A stretch of DNA of 64,000 bases from Bin87 sp965222895. Lineage in GTDB: Bacteria > Chloroflexota > Dehalococcoidia > Lucifugimonadales > UBA3495. The first letter of the stretch is position 1; every line of letters starts with the position of its first letter. The notes under the pieces are model-generated. The model was not told the origin of the DNA. It saw nothing but the letters and a program-made list of their open reading frames with translations, and made no database searches. This document shows positions 35,227-44,242 of the stretch, piece by piece. Both the position numbers and the translations under genes were made by a program. The stretch is from assembly GCA_965222895.1 (NCBI GenBank), contig CBDCVB010000001.1:1426001-1490000 (forward strand), given 5' to 3'.

Positions 35227-36165
35227 CTACGCGATGGCGTCTGGCTCGTAGAGACCGGCGTCTTCGACTTTCTCGTCGTGGGCGAGGGGTTTCTGCAGCG
35301 ACGGCATGGTGTCCTGGCTGGTGGTGCTGGCGTGGAAACGCAGCGCTTCTCTCACCAGGTGGTTAATCGACGTGTCGTTCGCCATCTGGCCGAGTGTCCT
35401 TTCACTGGGGTGTTTGCCGTCTGGTGGTCCGCTCAGGATCCTGTTGAGTTCCCGGTTCTGGCTGTTGGACATCCTGTTTCTGGTGCTTTCGTACTGCTCG
35501 CGGATTGGCTTTCCTTCGCTGGATTCGTAGTGTTGCCTGTTGAACAGGAAGGCGTGGGGTGTCTCCAGGAGTTTCACGAACTCGTCCGTGCTCTGGCCGT
35601 AGGCGTAGGAGAAAACTCGGGGTTGCCGCTTACGACTCCGCGGGTTGCCGGCAGGATGAGTTGGAACGACCTGAGCTGGTAGCGGTTCCATTTGGGACCA
35701 ACGTGTGAGCGGTCCCTGAGGGTAATGGGCTGGTACCGCATGGGGAACGACCAGATGCTGACGCCCAGCTCTTGGTTTGGCGAGATGTTGAGCGCCATCC
35801 TCTGGTATAGGTCGGCTGGCGTGTCCATAAAGTTGTAGAGCATATAATTCGAAAGGGAGCTCAGGCCATTGTCGGCCGCCATCCTGATGGCGGTTTCGTA
35901 CGGTTTCCTGACCCCGATGTGGTCAAACGCTATCCGGAGTGGGCTGATTCAGATCCGGCTCATCTTCTGGAGGAACGCCGGGGATTTGGACAGGATCTTG
36001 GCGTCTACGCCTTGGTTGAAGTCGACTCGCCGTTTGACGCGTCTTGCTAGGGTGGCGCCGTTCCTAAACCCGAGGTCAACGATTTCGTCAATTGTTTCGC
36101 TGAAGCGGGGCGACGCCATGAGGTTGTTGTCCATCAGGATGAGGTCTTTCTTTTCCCCGTGAACG
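35227..36165 (-). pseudogene. Radical SAM protein, 5'-truncated, with nonsense and frameshift
   Basis: Reads DLILMDNNLMASPRFSETID, RRVDFNQGVDAKIL, then TGA at 35950-35952 inside 'MSRI*ISPLRIAFDHIG', then SNYMLYNFMDTPADLYQRMA and SFPMRYQPI, and after a frame change near 35610 the C-terminal domain. This is the second half of a B12-binding/radical SAM protein family; the CxxxCxxC cluster part is missing because the IS66 remnant starts at 36159. Dead gene of probable core origin. Confidence 0.75.
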
Positions 36166-36776
36166 TCTGGAAAGACGGATTGCTCAGCTGGAAGGAAGTG
36201 GTGGATGAAGCTCTGGGCGACGGCTTCACCGGCGTACTGGTCAGCGATTTCTACGCCTCCTGCCACCATTACGACGGCTCCAAACAGTGTTGCTGGGTCA
36301 ACCTGCTGCGGGACATCCACGACCTAAACCTGAAGGACCAAAAACTGGCCCTGTGGGCCGACGCCGTCCGCGGGATTTACGACCGGGCTAAAGCCTTCAA
36401 CCGTCTCCAGACCAAGCGGCGGCGCACCGCTTAACTGGCCCTGGACGGCAGTTGCTGGCCATTTGTCGGACGACTCGTCAGCGGCTCAGGCCAAGTTATG
36501 TCGACGCATCGAGTGCCATATCAAGAGCCTGCTCCGTACTGGATACGGGGAATTGTTCGTCTTCGTGGCGATACCCCAAGTGCCTGCCGATAACAATGCC
36601 GCCGAACGCAGCCTGCGACACTTGGTCGTCAGTCGCGAGATCAGCGGCGGTACCCGGTCGCAACGGGTCAGCAACAGTAAGCTGACCTTGGCTTCGCTCT
36701 TCGGCACCTTGTGTATCCAAGGACTGAATCCCCTCACCGCTTTCCAGCAACTGCTCGCTTCTACGCGAGTCTGAAC
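36159..36776 (+). pseudogene. IS66-like transposase C-terminal half
   Basis: GFTGVLVSDFYASCHHYDGS holds a catalytic Asp, CCWVNLLRDIHDLNLKD follows; after a gap at 36434-36463 it resumes PADNNAAERSLRHLVVSREI (catalytic Glu in A-A-E-R) and LASLFGTLCIQGLNPL. Ends CTGAACAGTTACCCC. N-terminal half absent. Confidence 0.75.
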
Positions 36777-36989
36777 AGTTACCCCTGATGGTGTCGGCTA
36801 GCGACGGCGACGGCGAGCGCAGGACAGCCGCCTTGTTTGTGGTCTTGCGCGGTGCCGGTTCGCGGTCTGCATATGGGGCTGCGATGTCTCCGGTCTTGAT
36901 TGTTGTGGTCATATGCCTTTCCATGAGATCTTCATCTTGGGCCTGCTCTGCGGGACGTCCGTTGGGGAAATTTCGCTACTGCTTGTGAA

Positions 36990-37150
36990 TAGCGAGTTCG
37001 TGTGTACAGCGCTGGTTCCGCCTGGCGGCGGGGGTTGTTTGCGCTTGTTGACCATAATGGTCTCTGGCGGTATGCCCAGGCGGGTTTCCTGCCCTAGCCA
37101 GGGTCTTCAGACCCTGGCGCCGGATATTTTCGGCTGCGTTTGTTGCTGAC
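36990..37150 (-). pseudogene. TnpB C-terminal tip
   Basis: Minus-strand reading TNAAENIRRQGLKTLARAG is the last conserved block of TnpB (NAAxNIxxxGL), followed by a tail ending near 36990. About 80 nt are very similar to 18340-18400. No zinc ribbon kept. Confidence 0.5.
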
Positions 37151-37166
37151 GGGGTTTTTTGTGGCG

Positions 37167-37402
37167 TCAGGCGGTGCGCTTCACGACCAGCTGTTCGCCC
37201 GGCGTGACGGCGACTCGTTGAATCTGCATACCGAGCTTGAGCATCCAGTAGTTGACGGTTGAGGTGCTGACCTTCATTTTTCTGGCTGTTTCCGTCACTC
37301 CGAGTTCGCTGACGAGTTCCGGCAGGGCCTGTTCGATGGTTTGCCCAGGTGCTGTTCGGTTTTCAGCATTAGCTTGGTCTTGGGTTTCATCTCCCTCTGC
37401 TT
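37167..37402 (-). CDS. Small helix-turn-helix protein
   Basis: A frame without a standard start until late reads TIEQALPELVSELGVTETAR then KMKVSTSTVNYWMLKLGMQI, a clear HTH with the second helix TSTVNYWMLKL, and ends VVKRTA. About 75 residues from the upstream stop. Likely DNA-binding; may be a small regulator or the HTH of a transposon protein. The start codon is uncertain (GTG at 37298 would remove the first helix). Confidence 0.45.
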
Positions 37403-37458
37403 GTTGGGTGTTATGTCATCTGATAGCAGAACCGGCCGCACGTGTCGGCCGGTTCTGT

Positions 37459-37905
37459 TCACTCGGTGGTTGTCGTCGGTGGGTAGTCCGACAGGTCGGG
37501 TACCTTGAAGATCTTCTTGTTGCCCAGCATCGGGTTGCTGACCAGCGTCTGTCCGGAGATTTTCTCTTGGAGTTTTCGTCGGGCTTCGGCTGCGGTGCGG
37601 CCGTCGGCGCTAGCGCTGAGCAGTCCCCAGACGTGTGCTGGGTCACGCATTGAGACGTCGTGCCCGATCCTGACGTGGAAGGTGTCCGGCACGTGTCCTG
37701 GACGGGTGAGGATCGGCAGGTCTTTCTCCATGAGGAAATGCTCCATGGGCAGGTACTCGTAGGTGCGAGCCTGCTTTTTGATTTCGTCGGAGACCATCTC
37801 CATCGTGTATGCGTCGGTGCATCCGGCGGCTGCCACCTGATACTCGATTTTCTGGTCGTTGGGCACCCTTATTGCGGTTATGGTCAGGTACTGGGTGGGT
37901 GGCAT
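37459..37905 (-). CDS. Hypothetical protein
   Basis: 148 residues from the ATG at 37905 with AAGGAAA upstream. Mixed alpha/beta (QYLTITAIRVPNDQKIEYQV, FLMEKDLPILTRPGHVP, AAEARRKLQEKISGQTLVS). No family recognised; no indels. Part of a compact run of small minus-strand genes 37.1-38.6 kb. Confidence 0.6.
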   Translation of the reverse strand: MPPTQYLTITAIRVPNDQKIEYQVAAAGCTDAYTMEMVSDEIKKQARTYEYLPMEHFLMEKDLPILTRPGHVPDTFHVRIGHDVSMRDPAHVWGLLSASADGRTAAEARRKLQEKISGQTLVSNPMLGNKKIFKVPDLSDYPPTTTTE

Positions 37906-37974
37906 TTTTCCTTCCGATGGTTGTTCGCGGCGCAAAGCGCCATTTTTCTTGGTCTACGCTGGTGAGCAGTTCGC

Positions 37975-38205
37975 CTATCCTCGTTCTGCGAAGTACGCCA
38001 TGTCGGGGTGGACGAACTTCCGGAAATTGCCGCACTGCTGGACGTTGTCGGGGTTGGTGTAGTACGGCGTCAGGCTTTTGTGGACGTATCCTGCCGCGAC
38101 GATTTTTCCGCACCGGTGACCGGAGTCACCTGTTTCCACTGCCTGGTCGTAGACAGTACGGGACCGGTTGCCGTTTGGGATTTGTTGGTAATCCGTGTAT
38201 TGCAT
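37975..38205 (-). CDS. Hypothetical small protein
   Basis: 76 residues from the ATG at 38205 with AAGG upstream. GYVHKSLTPYYTNPDNVQQC is the most distinctive part; two Cys and several His could bind metal. No family recognised. Confidence 0.5.
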   Translation of the reverse strand: MQYTDYQQIPNGNRSRTVYDQAVETGDSGHRCGKIVAAGYVHKSLTPYYTNPDNVQQCGNFRKFVHPDMAYFAERG

Positions 38206-38225
38206 AACCTTCCGGTTATTTCCTT

Positions 38226-38570
38226 TCAGGTGTGTGGCACCCTCGCCGATGTCTGCGTCAGGCGTGCCCACTGGAATTGGGCTTTCGGCGCGTTGCTTTT
38301 GAATTGTGCCATGAGGCCGGTGGTTATGATCTTACCCAGCGTATTTAGCTCTTTCCTTGTGATGTTACGCGTCTGGAGACATGACGTGCATTGAACGTAC
38401 GCCTCTTGGATGTTGGCTAACAGCGTCGGTCGATGTCGGGTTCTGATCCGCCATTTGGTGACTACATCACCTGCCGCTTGGCAGCTTGGGCATCCGTTGG
38501 AGCCTGTCATCTTGACGACGATGCTTTGCTCTTCAGCTGGTGGGATGTTTGCGGCTGTTGGTGATTTCAT
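38226..38570 (-). CDS. Zinc-ribbon protein (phage Ogr/Delta-like spacing)
   Basis: 114 residues; AAGGAGAAAA precedes the ATG. GCPSCQAAGDVVTKWRIRTR and YVQCTSCLQTRNI give two CxxC pairs about 33 residues apart, the layout of Ogr/Delta-type transcription-factor zinc ribbons. A regulatory role is plausible from that resemblance only. Immediately followed on the right by a TGTTGACA end and the R-M genes. Confidence 0.6.
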   Translation of the reverse strand: MKSPTAANIPPAEEQSIVVKMTGSNGCPSCQAAGDVVTKWRIRTRHRPTLLANIQEAYVQCTSCLQTRNITRKELNTLGKIITTGLMAQFKSNAPKAQFQWARLTQTSARVPHT

Positions 38571-38620
38571 TTTTCTCCTTGTGGGCCGGTCCGTTTTGCG
38601 GCCGGCAGATAGATACCCTA

Positions 38621-38660
38621 GAGCGTGTTGACAAGCAGGTCTTGCTGGAGGGATAGAAAC
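38621..38660 (+). repeat. TGTTGACA-type element end
   Basis: TA then GAGCGTGTTGACAAGCAGG at 38619-38639, a left-type end of the family seen at 14365 and 31192. It lies 65-100 bp before the R-M methyltransferase gene; another left-type end (40302) lies beyond the R-M pair in the same orientation. Confidence 0.5.
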
Positions 38661-38724
38661 GGTGGGCTAGTGCCACTTTGCAGTGGCGCCACTGGCCGCT
38701 TCGGTTATTATTGCTCTGTGGCGA

Positions 38725-39627
38725 ATGCCGTTCATCTTTGGCGAAGCTAAACTGATCCAGGGCAACTGTTTCGACTGGCTGCAGCAGATTGACGACAACT
38801 CGGTACACGCGTTGGTCACTGACCCTCCCTACGGGCTTGAAGAGTACACGGTGAAGGAACAGAGCAAACTGAGAGCTGGGCGTGGGGGAGTTTGGAGACT
38901 GCCGCCTCAGTACGACGGCAACAAACGAAACTCGGTCCCCCGCTGCACTGTACTGAACGAAAAGCAACTGCAGACGCTACACGATTTCTGCTTCACTTGT
39001 GCTAGATACCTCATCCCCAAGCTGAGACCAGGTGCAAACGTCATCATCGCCTCCTACTCACTGCTGGCCCACATCGTGAGCAGTGCCGCCACATCAGTCG
39101 GCCTCGAAAAACGCGGCGAGATAATCAGACTGGTGACCACTCTCAGAGGCGGCGACCGACCAAAGGGCACCCACCAAGAGTTTAGGAACGTAACCGTGAT
39201 GCCACGATCCATGTGGGAGCCATGGATCAGTCTGCGCAAACCCCTAGACGACACGGTTCAGAACAATCTCCGCCGGTGTGGTACAGGAGGATTCCGCAGG
39301 CTCTTCGACGAGGCCCCGTTCGGAGACGTAATCAGGTCGGCACCCACCAAAAAGAGGGAAAGGGGCATAGCCCCACACCCGAGCCTGAAACCGCAGGTGT
39401 TCCTGTGCAATCTGGTCAGAGCTGTACTACCGCTGGGTGAGGGAACCGTAGTAGACACTTTCGCCGGCTCTGTATTGACCCTCGCCGCCGCTGAGGCCAT
39501 AGGCTATAGGTCCACGGGCGTGGAGACAGACCTGGTCTATTTCGACATGGCGACCTATGCAATGGAGAAACTAGCTGGTCTCCAAACCGCAGCTGACCCC
39601 AGCTTGTACGATCAGTCGGCCCGATAA
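38725..39627 (+). CDS. Beta-class DNA methyltransferase of a type II R-M pair
   Basis: 300 residues from the ATG at 38725. Motif IV VTDPPYGLEEY precedes motif I VDTFAGSVLTLAAAEAIG, and GVETDLVYFDMA follows, giving beta order; DPPY usually means N6-adenine methylation. Its last 16 bp overlap the 3' end of the convergent nuclease-like gene. One of the few plus-strand genes here, yet its coding strand has the same A+C bias as the minus-strand genes. Confidence 0.88.
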   Translation: MPFIFGEAKLIQGNCFDWLQQIDDNSVHALVTDPPYGLEEYTVKEQSKLRAGRGGVWRLPPQYDGNKRNSVPRCTVLNEKQLQTLHDFCFTCARYLIPKLRPGANVIIASYSLLAHIVSSAATSVGLEKRGEIIRLVTTLRGGDRPKGTHQEFRNVTVMPRSMWEPWISLRKPLDDTVQNNLRRCGTGGFRRLFDEAPFGDVIRSAPTKKRERGIAPHPSLKPQVFLCNLVRAVLPLGEGTVVDTFAGSVLTLAAAEAIGYRSTGVETDLVYFDMATYAMEKLAGLQTAADPSLYDQSAR

Positions 39628-40247
39628 ATCCAGTTTGCCGTCATCTTCTGGACTCCGGTCGCAAGCACGCTAGCAGTCGTCGTCCTACGACTCTCTTCCC
39701 CGTGCCCGGACTCTGACCAGTCCGACTGCTCCAACTGAGCTCCCAACAACCGTCGGAACCTAAAAGGCCGGACCGGATCGGGGTCGTTGGGACTGTTCAC
39801 GTCGAACACAGCGACCATCAGCCAGGTATCTTTGGCATTGTGCCCCCGCCATCCAGTTTCATACCTGGAACCCTTTACCTTGATACCTTGGTCCCCATGC
39901 AGCACCGCGTTGTCCTTGTACTCGTCGACTGGAACCAGATCCGGATGACCGTTGTGGTGGGTGTTCTTCACCAAACTAGGGCAATGTTCCGCGATACGCA
40001 TGATCAAAAAATTGCCAACAATGCTGCTGAATTTGGCGGGCATCAAAAAGGACTCAAACCGCGCCAACTCGGAACTGTGCAGTTGACCATTGATCAATGT
40101 CAGAAAATCACAGAAATCCGACATAGCTTTCTCAACGTGCTCAATTTTCAGACCGTGCGGTAAGTCCGCAACCGAGTTGAACTTGTTGGGATCCACAGGA
40201 GTCGCCTTACAGGCATCCAGCTCGGAATAAGAAATCAACGGGGTCAT
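39612..40247 (-). CDS. Putative type II restriction endonuclease
   Basis: 211 residues, convergent with and overlapping the methyltransferase. HPDLVPVDEYKDNAVLHGDQ and GIKVKGSRYE fit a PD-(D/E)xK active site (P-D ... I-K-V-K), and WLMVAVFDVNSPND follows as the next strand. No named family recognised; the assignment rests on this motif and the pairing with a modification gene. Confidence 0.6.
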   Translation of the reverse strand: MTPLISYSELDACKATPVDPNKFNSVADLPHGLKIEHVEKAMSDFCDFLTLINGQLHSSELARFESFLMPAKFSSIVGNFLIMRIAEHCPSLVKNTHHNGHPDLVPVDEYKDNAVLHGDQGIKVKGSRYETGWRGHNAKDTWLMVAVFDVNSPNDPDPVRPFRFRRLLGAQLEQSDWSESGHGEESRRTTTASVLATGVQKMTANWIYRAD

Positions 40248-40301
40248 ACAGGAAACCTCATCTTGTGGGGGAGTTGTCCATCTTGGTTACCTTCTCTTAT
40301 A

Positions 40302-40495
40302 AGGCGTGTTGACAAACTAAAATCAGTGGGGTTTTCCCTGACCGATTTCTGATTGCAACACACAGTCAGCGTTGCCGGGAACTAATTCCCGGCATTGCGG
40401 TTCTCCGGTCATCCGGGTCGGTTTCGCTGCTGGTTGTACCAGCGGCCAGCGCCTTCCCGTCGCGGAGCTTCACCCTACTGCCTGTCGGGAGGCCA
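40302..40495 (-). ncRNA. Candidate TnpB omega-RNA/reRNA scaffold, copy B
   Basis: Begins at TA with AGGCGTGTTGACAAACTA and follows copies A and C throughout. The key hairpin here has arms GCCGGGAA and TTCCCGGC with loop CTAA, changed from copy A yet fully paired. Followed on the right by a frameshifted TnpB N-terminal fragment (40510-40620: QLTVRQEHY, then RVIGISRFIYNRCVTTQR), the same layout as the 14365 element. Confidence 0.55.
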
Positions 40496-40509
40496 ATCGG
40501 TTGCGCCGG

Positions 40510-40620
40510 TTACCGCTGCGTGGTGACGCAGCGGTTGTAGATGAATCTGCTGATGCCAATGACGCGGCGGAGTAGTGTTCCTGACGGACGGTGAGTTGAA
40601 CCGTGGTACAGTCTGGCGAA
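40510..40620 (-). pseudogene. TnpB N-terminal fragment, frameshifted
   Basis: Reads VQLTVRQEHYS in one frame and RVIGISRFIYNRCVTTQR in the next, matching the fragment at 14557-14757. Too short to function. 40620-40918 holds no gene I can support. Confidence 0.6.
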
Positions 40621-40918
40621 ATGTGAACTTCCACCGCAAGCCGGAGTTGATAGCGGAGTTGGACCGGCTGCACATCGTGGCGTTGGGGCTGGACGAGGAG
40701 CCGCTGCTGACGCACCTGTGGATAATGCGATCCAGCAGCAGCTGGAACTACGGCGGTGGGTAGTGAGCGGCGGCTTGCCGACCGTCCGGTGGGGACGGAA
40801 TTGGCCCGGACTGGTAAACTAGGGATGTGCAATTGATGGGCAATTAAGGTGCTGGTTTGCTACAATCGGCAACTGGCCCAGCAAAGTTTCAGCTGAACAC
40901 GACCAGAGGAGAACCAAA

Positions 40919-41206
40919 ATGGCAACCACCAGGAACGAACTCCGCCCCGTGTCCTGGAAGGATTTGCTGTCGGCGATCAGCCCGCCCAAGGCAACCCCGG
41001 AAGAGCTATACGAGCTTGCCCTTGACGAAATCACGGCGGCTTGGCAGGAAGGACACCTTACAGACGCGGAAGCGGATGGCCTTATCAAGGAGTTGCCATC
41101 GGCTAGGATGCACTACGAAATACGGGGGATGATTGATGACGCTTTCTCCCCTGACATAGGCCGCCGCATTGGCAACACTCCGCGACGCTGTTTTTCGCTG
41201 CTGTAG
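40919..41206 (+). CDS. Hypothetical small protein
   Basis: 95 residues, GAGGAG upstream of the ATG. TPEELYELALDEITAAWQEG then HLTDAEADGLIKELPSARMH is a plausible helical bundle, resembling small phage/plasmid proteins of the EF-hand-free 'xTxEEAD' kind, but no family is recognised. 41207-41640 shows nothing further. Confidence 0.5.
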   Translation: MATTRNELRPVSWKDLLSAISPPKATPEELYELALDEITAAWQEGHLTDAEADGLIKELPSARMHYEIRGMIDDAFSPDIGRRIGNTPRRCFSLL

Positions 41207-41639
41207 CGGGGTTGGATGGATCGTGCCGGATGAACAGATTCAGACTAATGCCACCGAGGCGAGTAATAGCGGTGGCGGCGGCTTGCCACGAGCTGTGGCC
41301 TGCGCCAGGCTAGCCACTGCCACACTGCAGGGCAAGGAGAGTAGAAGATTTTAACGAGGGTGTATCCCTGCGTAAGCAGGGCGACCTCTTTTGGTTTGAT
41401 AACCGTTATCGTTGAATTCCATGGTCTCTGATCGCTGGCCTGATGAGCAGCATTCTGTAACCGAAAGTTCTGTGGCGGCCTATTCCGACTGCGAGTATTC
41501 TCTCAGAAGCGTCGCTGTCGGTTATGGTGGCTATTCCACGTCTGGTCGCATTGACACTTTCCTATTGCCGGTCTGCAGTCGGTCGCCAGCCCATTCCAGT
41601 TATAGACGAGGGGCACGACCAGGCAACGTGGTTTCAGTG

Positions 41640-41945
41640 TAAGCCTGATGGCCTTTGGTTGTTCGTCTGTGGGGATCCGAGGTCAGTTCTGAACCTGATG
41701 GTGGGAAGGCCTTTGATCTTGATGGTGGCCCAGTTGTCTGGTCTGAGCTTGAGGTGCTGTGTGCTTGGTTCAGAGATTTCGATGGTGCGGTTTTGGTATG
41801 GGCTGGCAGTCTTTGGTCGGCCTACGTCGGCGTGCTTTAGGTACGCGCGGTACGACTTATTTACTTCGCGTGCGGTGCTTTCCAGCAGTCGGCGGGCGTA
41901 GGTGTTGAACGCTGGGTCGTCAGGGCAATCGCGTTACCAGACGAT
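41640..41945 (-). pseudogene. TnpB middle fragment
   Basis: Minus-strand reading TAREVNKSYRAYLKHADVG, then NRTIEISEPSTQHLKLRPD and WATIKIKGLPTIRFR. This is the TnpB wedge/REC-side region before RuvC; ends abruptly at both sides. 41946-42208 shows no gene. Confidence 0.6.
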
Positions 41946-42208
41946 GGACGACGCGCGGCGTGTCAATTTCGGTGGCGTAGTCGGGCGGGCAGTGGTTCAC
42001 GGTATGTAATGGTAGTGATTGAATTATGGCGGCCTCCAGTCTAGCCGGCGGCGTAGTCACTGTCTAGCTGCCGGTGGGGCCAATTCACTGCATGAGGATA
42101 ATCTGCAATCTACACGCTTGAGGTGCCACCGTTTGTAGAAGTGACGGTTGCCAGGACGTAAGCCCAGCGGGAGCGACTCTAATCCATGACCGCCTTTCGT
42201 CGTCTGGT

Positions 42209-43096
42209 TTACACGAGGTTACTCACGAGATCTGACAACCAGTCCATAGCCTCAGGGTAGTAGGCGAGATCCAGCACGAACTCCTGTCCTCTGCCAACGC
42301 TTTTCAGATAGGCGTAGTGCGTGTCGCGCCGCCAGCGTTTGCGGTCACGGTGGTAGGTCAACGGCGGTTTGTTTTCGTCGGGATAGAACCACTGTGGGGG
42401 ACGCCAATCCGACACGCCGGCCCCATTAGGGTTGGTCAGAACCAATCGTTGGTCAAATCTTGGGAACACTCCCCAGCCGACACTTTTGCATCGGTCATCT
42501 TCACCGCCCAAGTCCAATTTCATGGATGCCGCATACACTGTGTTTCTATCGTCACCGTATTTGGAAACAATGTGCGGATGATGGCGCGACCATGGGACGT
42601 CGTTTGGCCCTATGTCGGCAACCCTGTACTTCTCGTCAATCTGAAGCCAGCCCCACAGGATGTGCAATTCCGGGGATCCTCTGACAAAGCGCCAGCCTTC
42701 AGCAGTTTCTTCAACCCGGCGGTAAAGGCCGAAGAACAAGAACACATCGCCGCTGGTGATGCTCTGGTTGCTGAGATGACTCTGAGCGGCGCCGGCCTGA
42801 CCAAGCATTGCCCGCCATTCCTGCCAGCCGGCTCGGTCTTTCCGATGCCGGTAAGTCTCGAAGTTGAGGTCAGGATCCAGATGGACAACGTGGGACCCAC
42901 CCAGATGCCCACCGGTAATCCCTTCGACAACACTTCCGATGTCTATCTCGCCGTGTTGAAGGTCTTTGAATGCTTCCTTGTCGCGGGAGGGTATCGGTAA
43001 AGAAAAAATCGTGTCGTCGGGAAAGATAGGGCTGGGACAGCCTCCTGATACAGAATCGAAGCCCTTGCGGCTGAGGATCAATTGCTTCGGTTCCAT
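42209..43096 (-). CDS. Nmad3-type nucleotide modification-associated protein
   Basis: 295 residues. LILSRKGFDSVSGGCPSPI at the N-terminus, FSLPIPSR and later HVVHLDPDLNFETY, FLFFGLYRR are hallmarks of the Nmad3 family, predicted by comparative genomics to take part in DNA base hypermodification or its recognition in phages and defence loci. No partner such as a 5-hmU or deazapurine pathway gene is nearby. Next to a Uma2 nuclease gene on the same strand. Confidence 0.82.
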   Translation of the reverse strand: MEPKQLILSRKGFDSVSGGCPSPIFPDDTIFSLPIPSRDKEAFKDLQHGEIDIGSVVEGITGGHLGGSHVVHLDPDLNFETYRHRKDRAGWQEWRAMLGQAGAAQSHLSNQSITSGDVFLFFGLYRRVEETAEGWRFVRGSPELHILWGWLQIDEKYRVADIGPNDVPWSRHHPHIVSKYGDDRNTVYAASMKLDLGGEDDRCKSVGWGVFPRFDQRLVLTNPNGAGVSDWRPPQWFYPDENKPPLTYHRDRKRWRRDTHYAYLKSVGRGQEFVLDLAYYPEAMDWLSDLVSNLV

Positions 43097-43160
43097 AGTT
43101 CCATGTCTTGGTTTTCAGCGGAGGGATATGGGCTAGCGGATGGACTGCCCCTGGCTGTGG

Positions 43161-43895
43161 TCATTGACCTTGTATCCGGCGTAGGTCGGCTTCCAGCGCT
43201 GCTACTTGGGCTTCGGCTGCTTCTCTTCCGGCCCGTTCTGTTGCTACCTGGGCTTCGGCTGCTTCTTTCCCTGCCAGCAGCTCTGTGGGTGTTGGCAGAA
43301 ACTCACCCGTCTCCGGGTGCCGGAGCCGGAGTTCCCCGTGGTCCCAGCACAGGTCCAGCCCCAGCACGGAGCTGTGTCCCCAGATCAGGCCGTCAGGTTC
43401 GCGGGTAATCAGAACCGGCGTGTATTCTCCCTCGGTCAGTACGTCCCCGGCCAAGGCAGTGTCGTGATAGCGTCCGTTGGTGTGGTCGAACCGCCAGTAC
43501 TCCAGTACGCCGTATCCAGCGTAGCCGGTTCGCTTCACGGTGTAGTCCCGGCGTCCCGTGCTCCGGGAGGCGACTTCCAGCACAAAGTCGGGAGGTTTTC
43601 CCGCTTCGCTGATGACGTACCCGTTGCGGGACACTATGGCGTCGGGGTTGACGCCGAAGGCTACCACGCAATCGGGTGCGAACTGTTCTTCCTCATTGGC
43701 TGGGTCGCGGCGGAGGTATCCGTCGCCGCATATCAGGACGTCGTTGCGGTGGGCGAAGTGGGCCATCAGCATGGCATCGAATGTGGCGGTTCTCCTGCGT
43801 TGCTGCATATCAGGCTCGCGTGGCGGGTCGGGCAGTGGCTCTAGGTGGTCGCGGCGGTCGGTGCCCGGTTTCTTGAGGGAGTTTCGAGTGGTCAT
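43161..43895 (-). CDS. Uma2 family PD-(D/E)xK endonuclease-like protein
   Basis: 244 residues. RDPANEEEQFAPDCVVAFG then PPDFVLEVASRSTGRRDYTV is the Uma2 core with P-D ... E-V active-site spacing; YAGYGVLEYWRFD follows. C-terminal 45 residues are a repeated A-E-A-Q-V-A coiled coil. Uma2 proteins are numerous in Chloroflexota and cyanobacteria; function not established. 65 bp downstream of it lies the Nmad3 gene. Confidence 0.85.
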   Translation of the reverse strand: MTTRNSLKKPGTDRRDHLEPLPDPPREPDMQQRRRTATFDAMLMAHFAHRNDVLICGDGYLRRDPANEEEQFAPDCVVAFGVNPDAIVSRNGYVISEAGKPPDFVLEVASRSTGRRDYTVKRTGYAGYGVLEYWRFDHTNGRYHDTALAGDVLTEGEYTPVLITREPDGLIWGHSSVLGLDLCWDHGELRLRHPETGEFLPTPTELLAGKEAAEAQVATERAGREAAEAQVAALEADLRRIQGQ

Positions 43896-44109
43896 GGGTG
43901 GACTCTCCGTCGGGCTGAGTCACGGTTCTCTCGGGTGAATATGTTGGTCTCCACTTGGTGGACTGTAGCCTAAAGGGTGTTGGGGGTGAAAGTCCAGCGG
44001 CCCAGGATGCCTGTGGGCTTAGTCGGTCGTCTTTGGGGTGCTGGTATTCCCGTCCGCTGCCGGTTAGCCCATCTCCCTGATGGCGGCCATGATTCCGTGC
44101 CACGCTTTT

Positions 44110-44215
44110 GCGGTTTCCTGCGACGTTTTCCTGTGCCAGCCGGAGGGCTGGATTTGCTGGTTGGTCCGCACTTGGTACTGCAACGAAATTGTTCGTTTTC
44201 CCGTTTGCGTACTTA
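44110..44215 (-). pseudogene. TnpB N-terminal fragment
   Basis: Reads TISLQYQVRTNQQIQPSGW, matching the start of the TnpB remnant at 34510-34905. It lies just left of another TnpB-derived element end at 44243 but in a different piece. Confidence 0.45.
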
Positions 44216-44242
44216 TCGCCTCACGACTTTATCGTGGTGATA

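Noticed and set aside
35950..35952. TGA in the radical SAM gene as selenocysteine
   Set aside because: The gene also lacks its 5' half and has another frameshift, so a nonsense mutation in a dead gene is simpler; no SECIS-like hairpin was apparent.
43977..44240. Plus-strand frame of 87 codons near 44 kb
   Set aside because: No ribosome site or family; it overlaps TnpB remnant sequence on the other strand.
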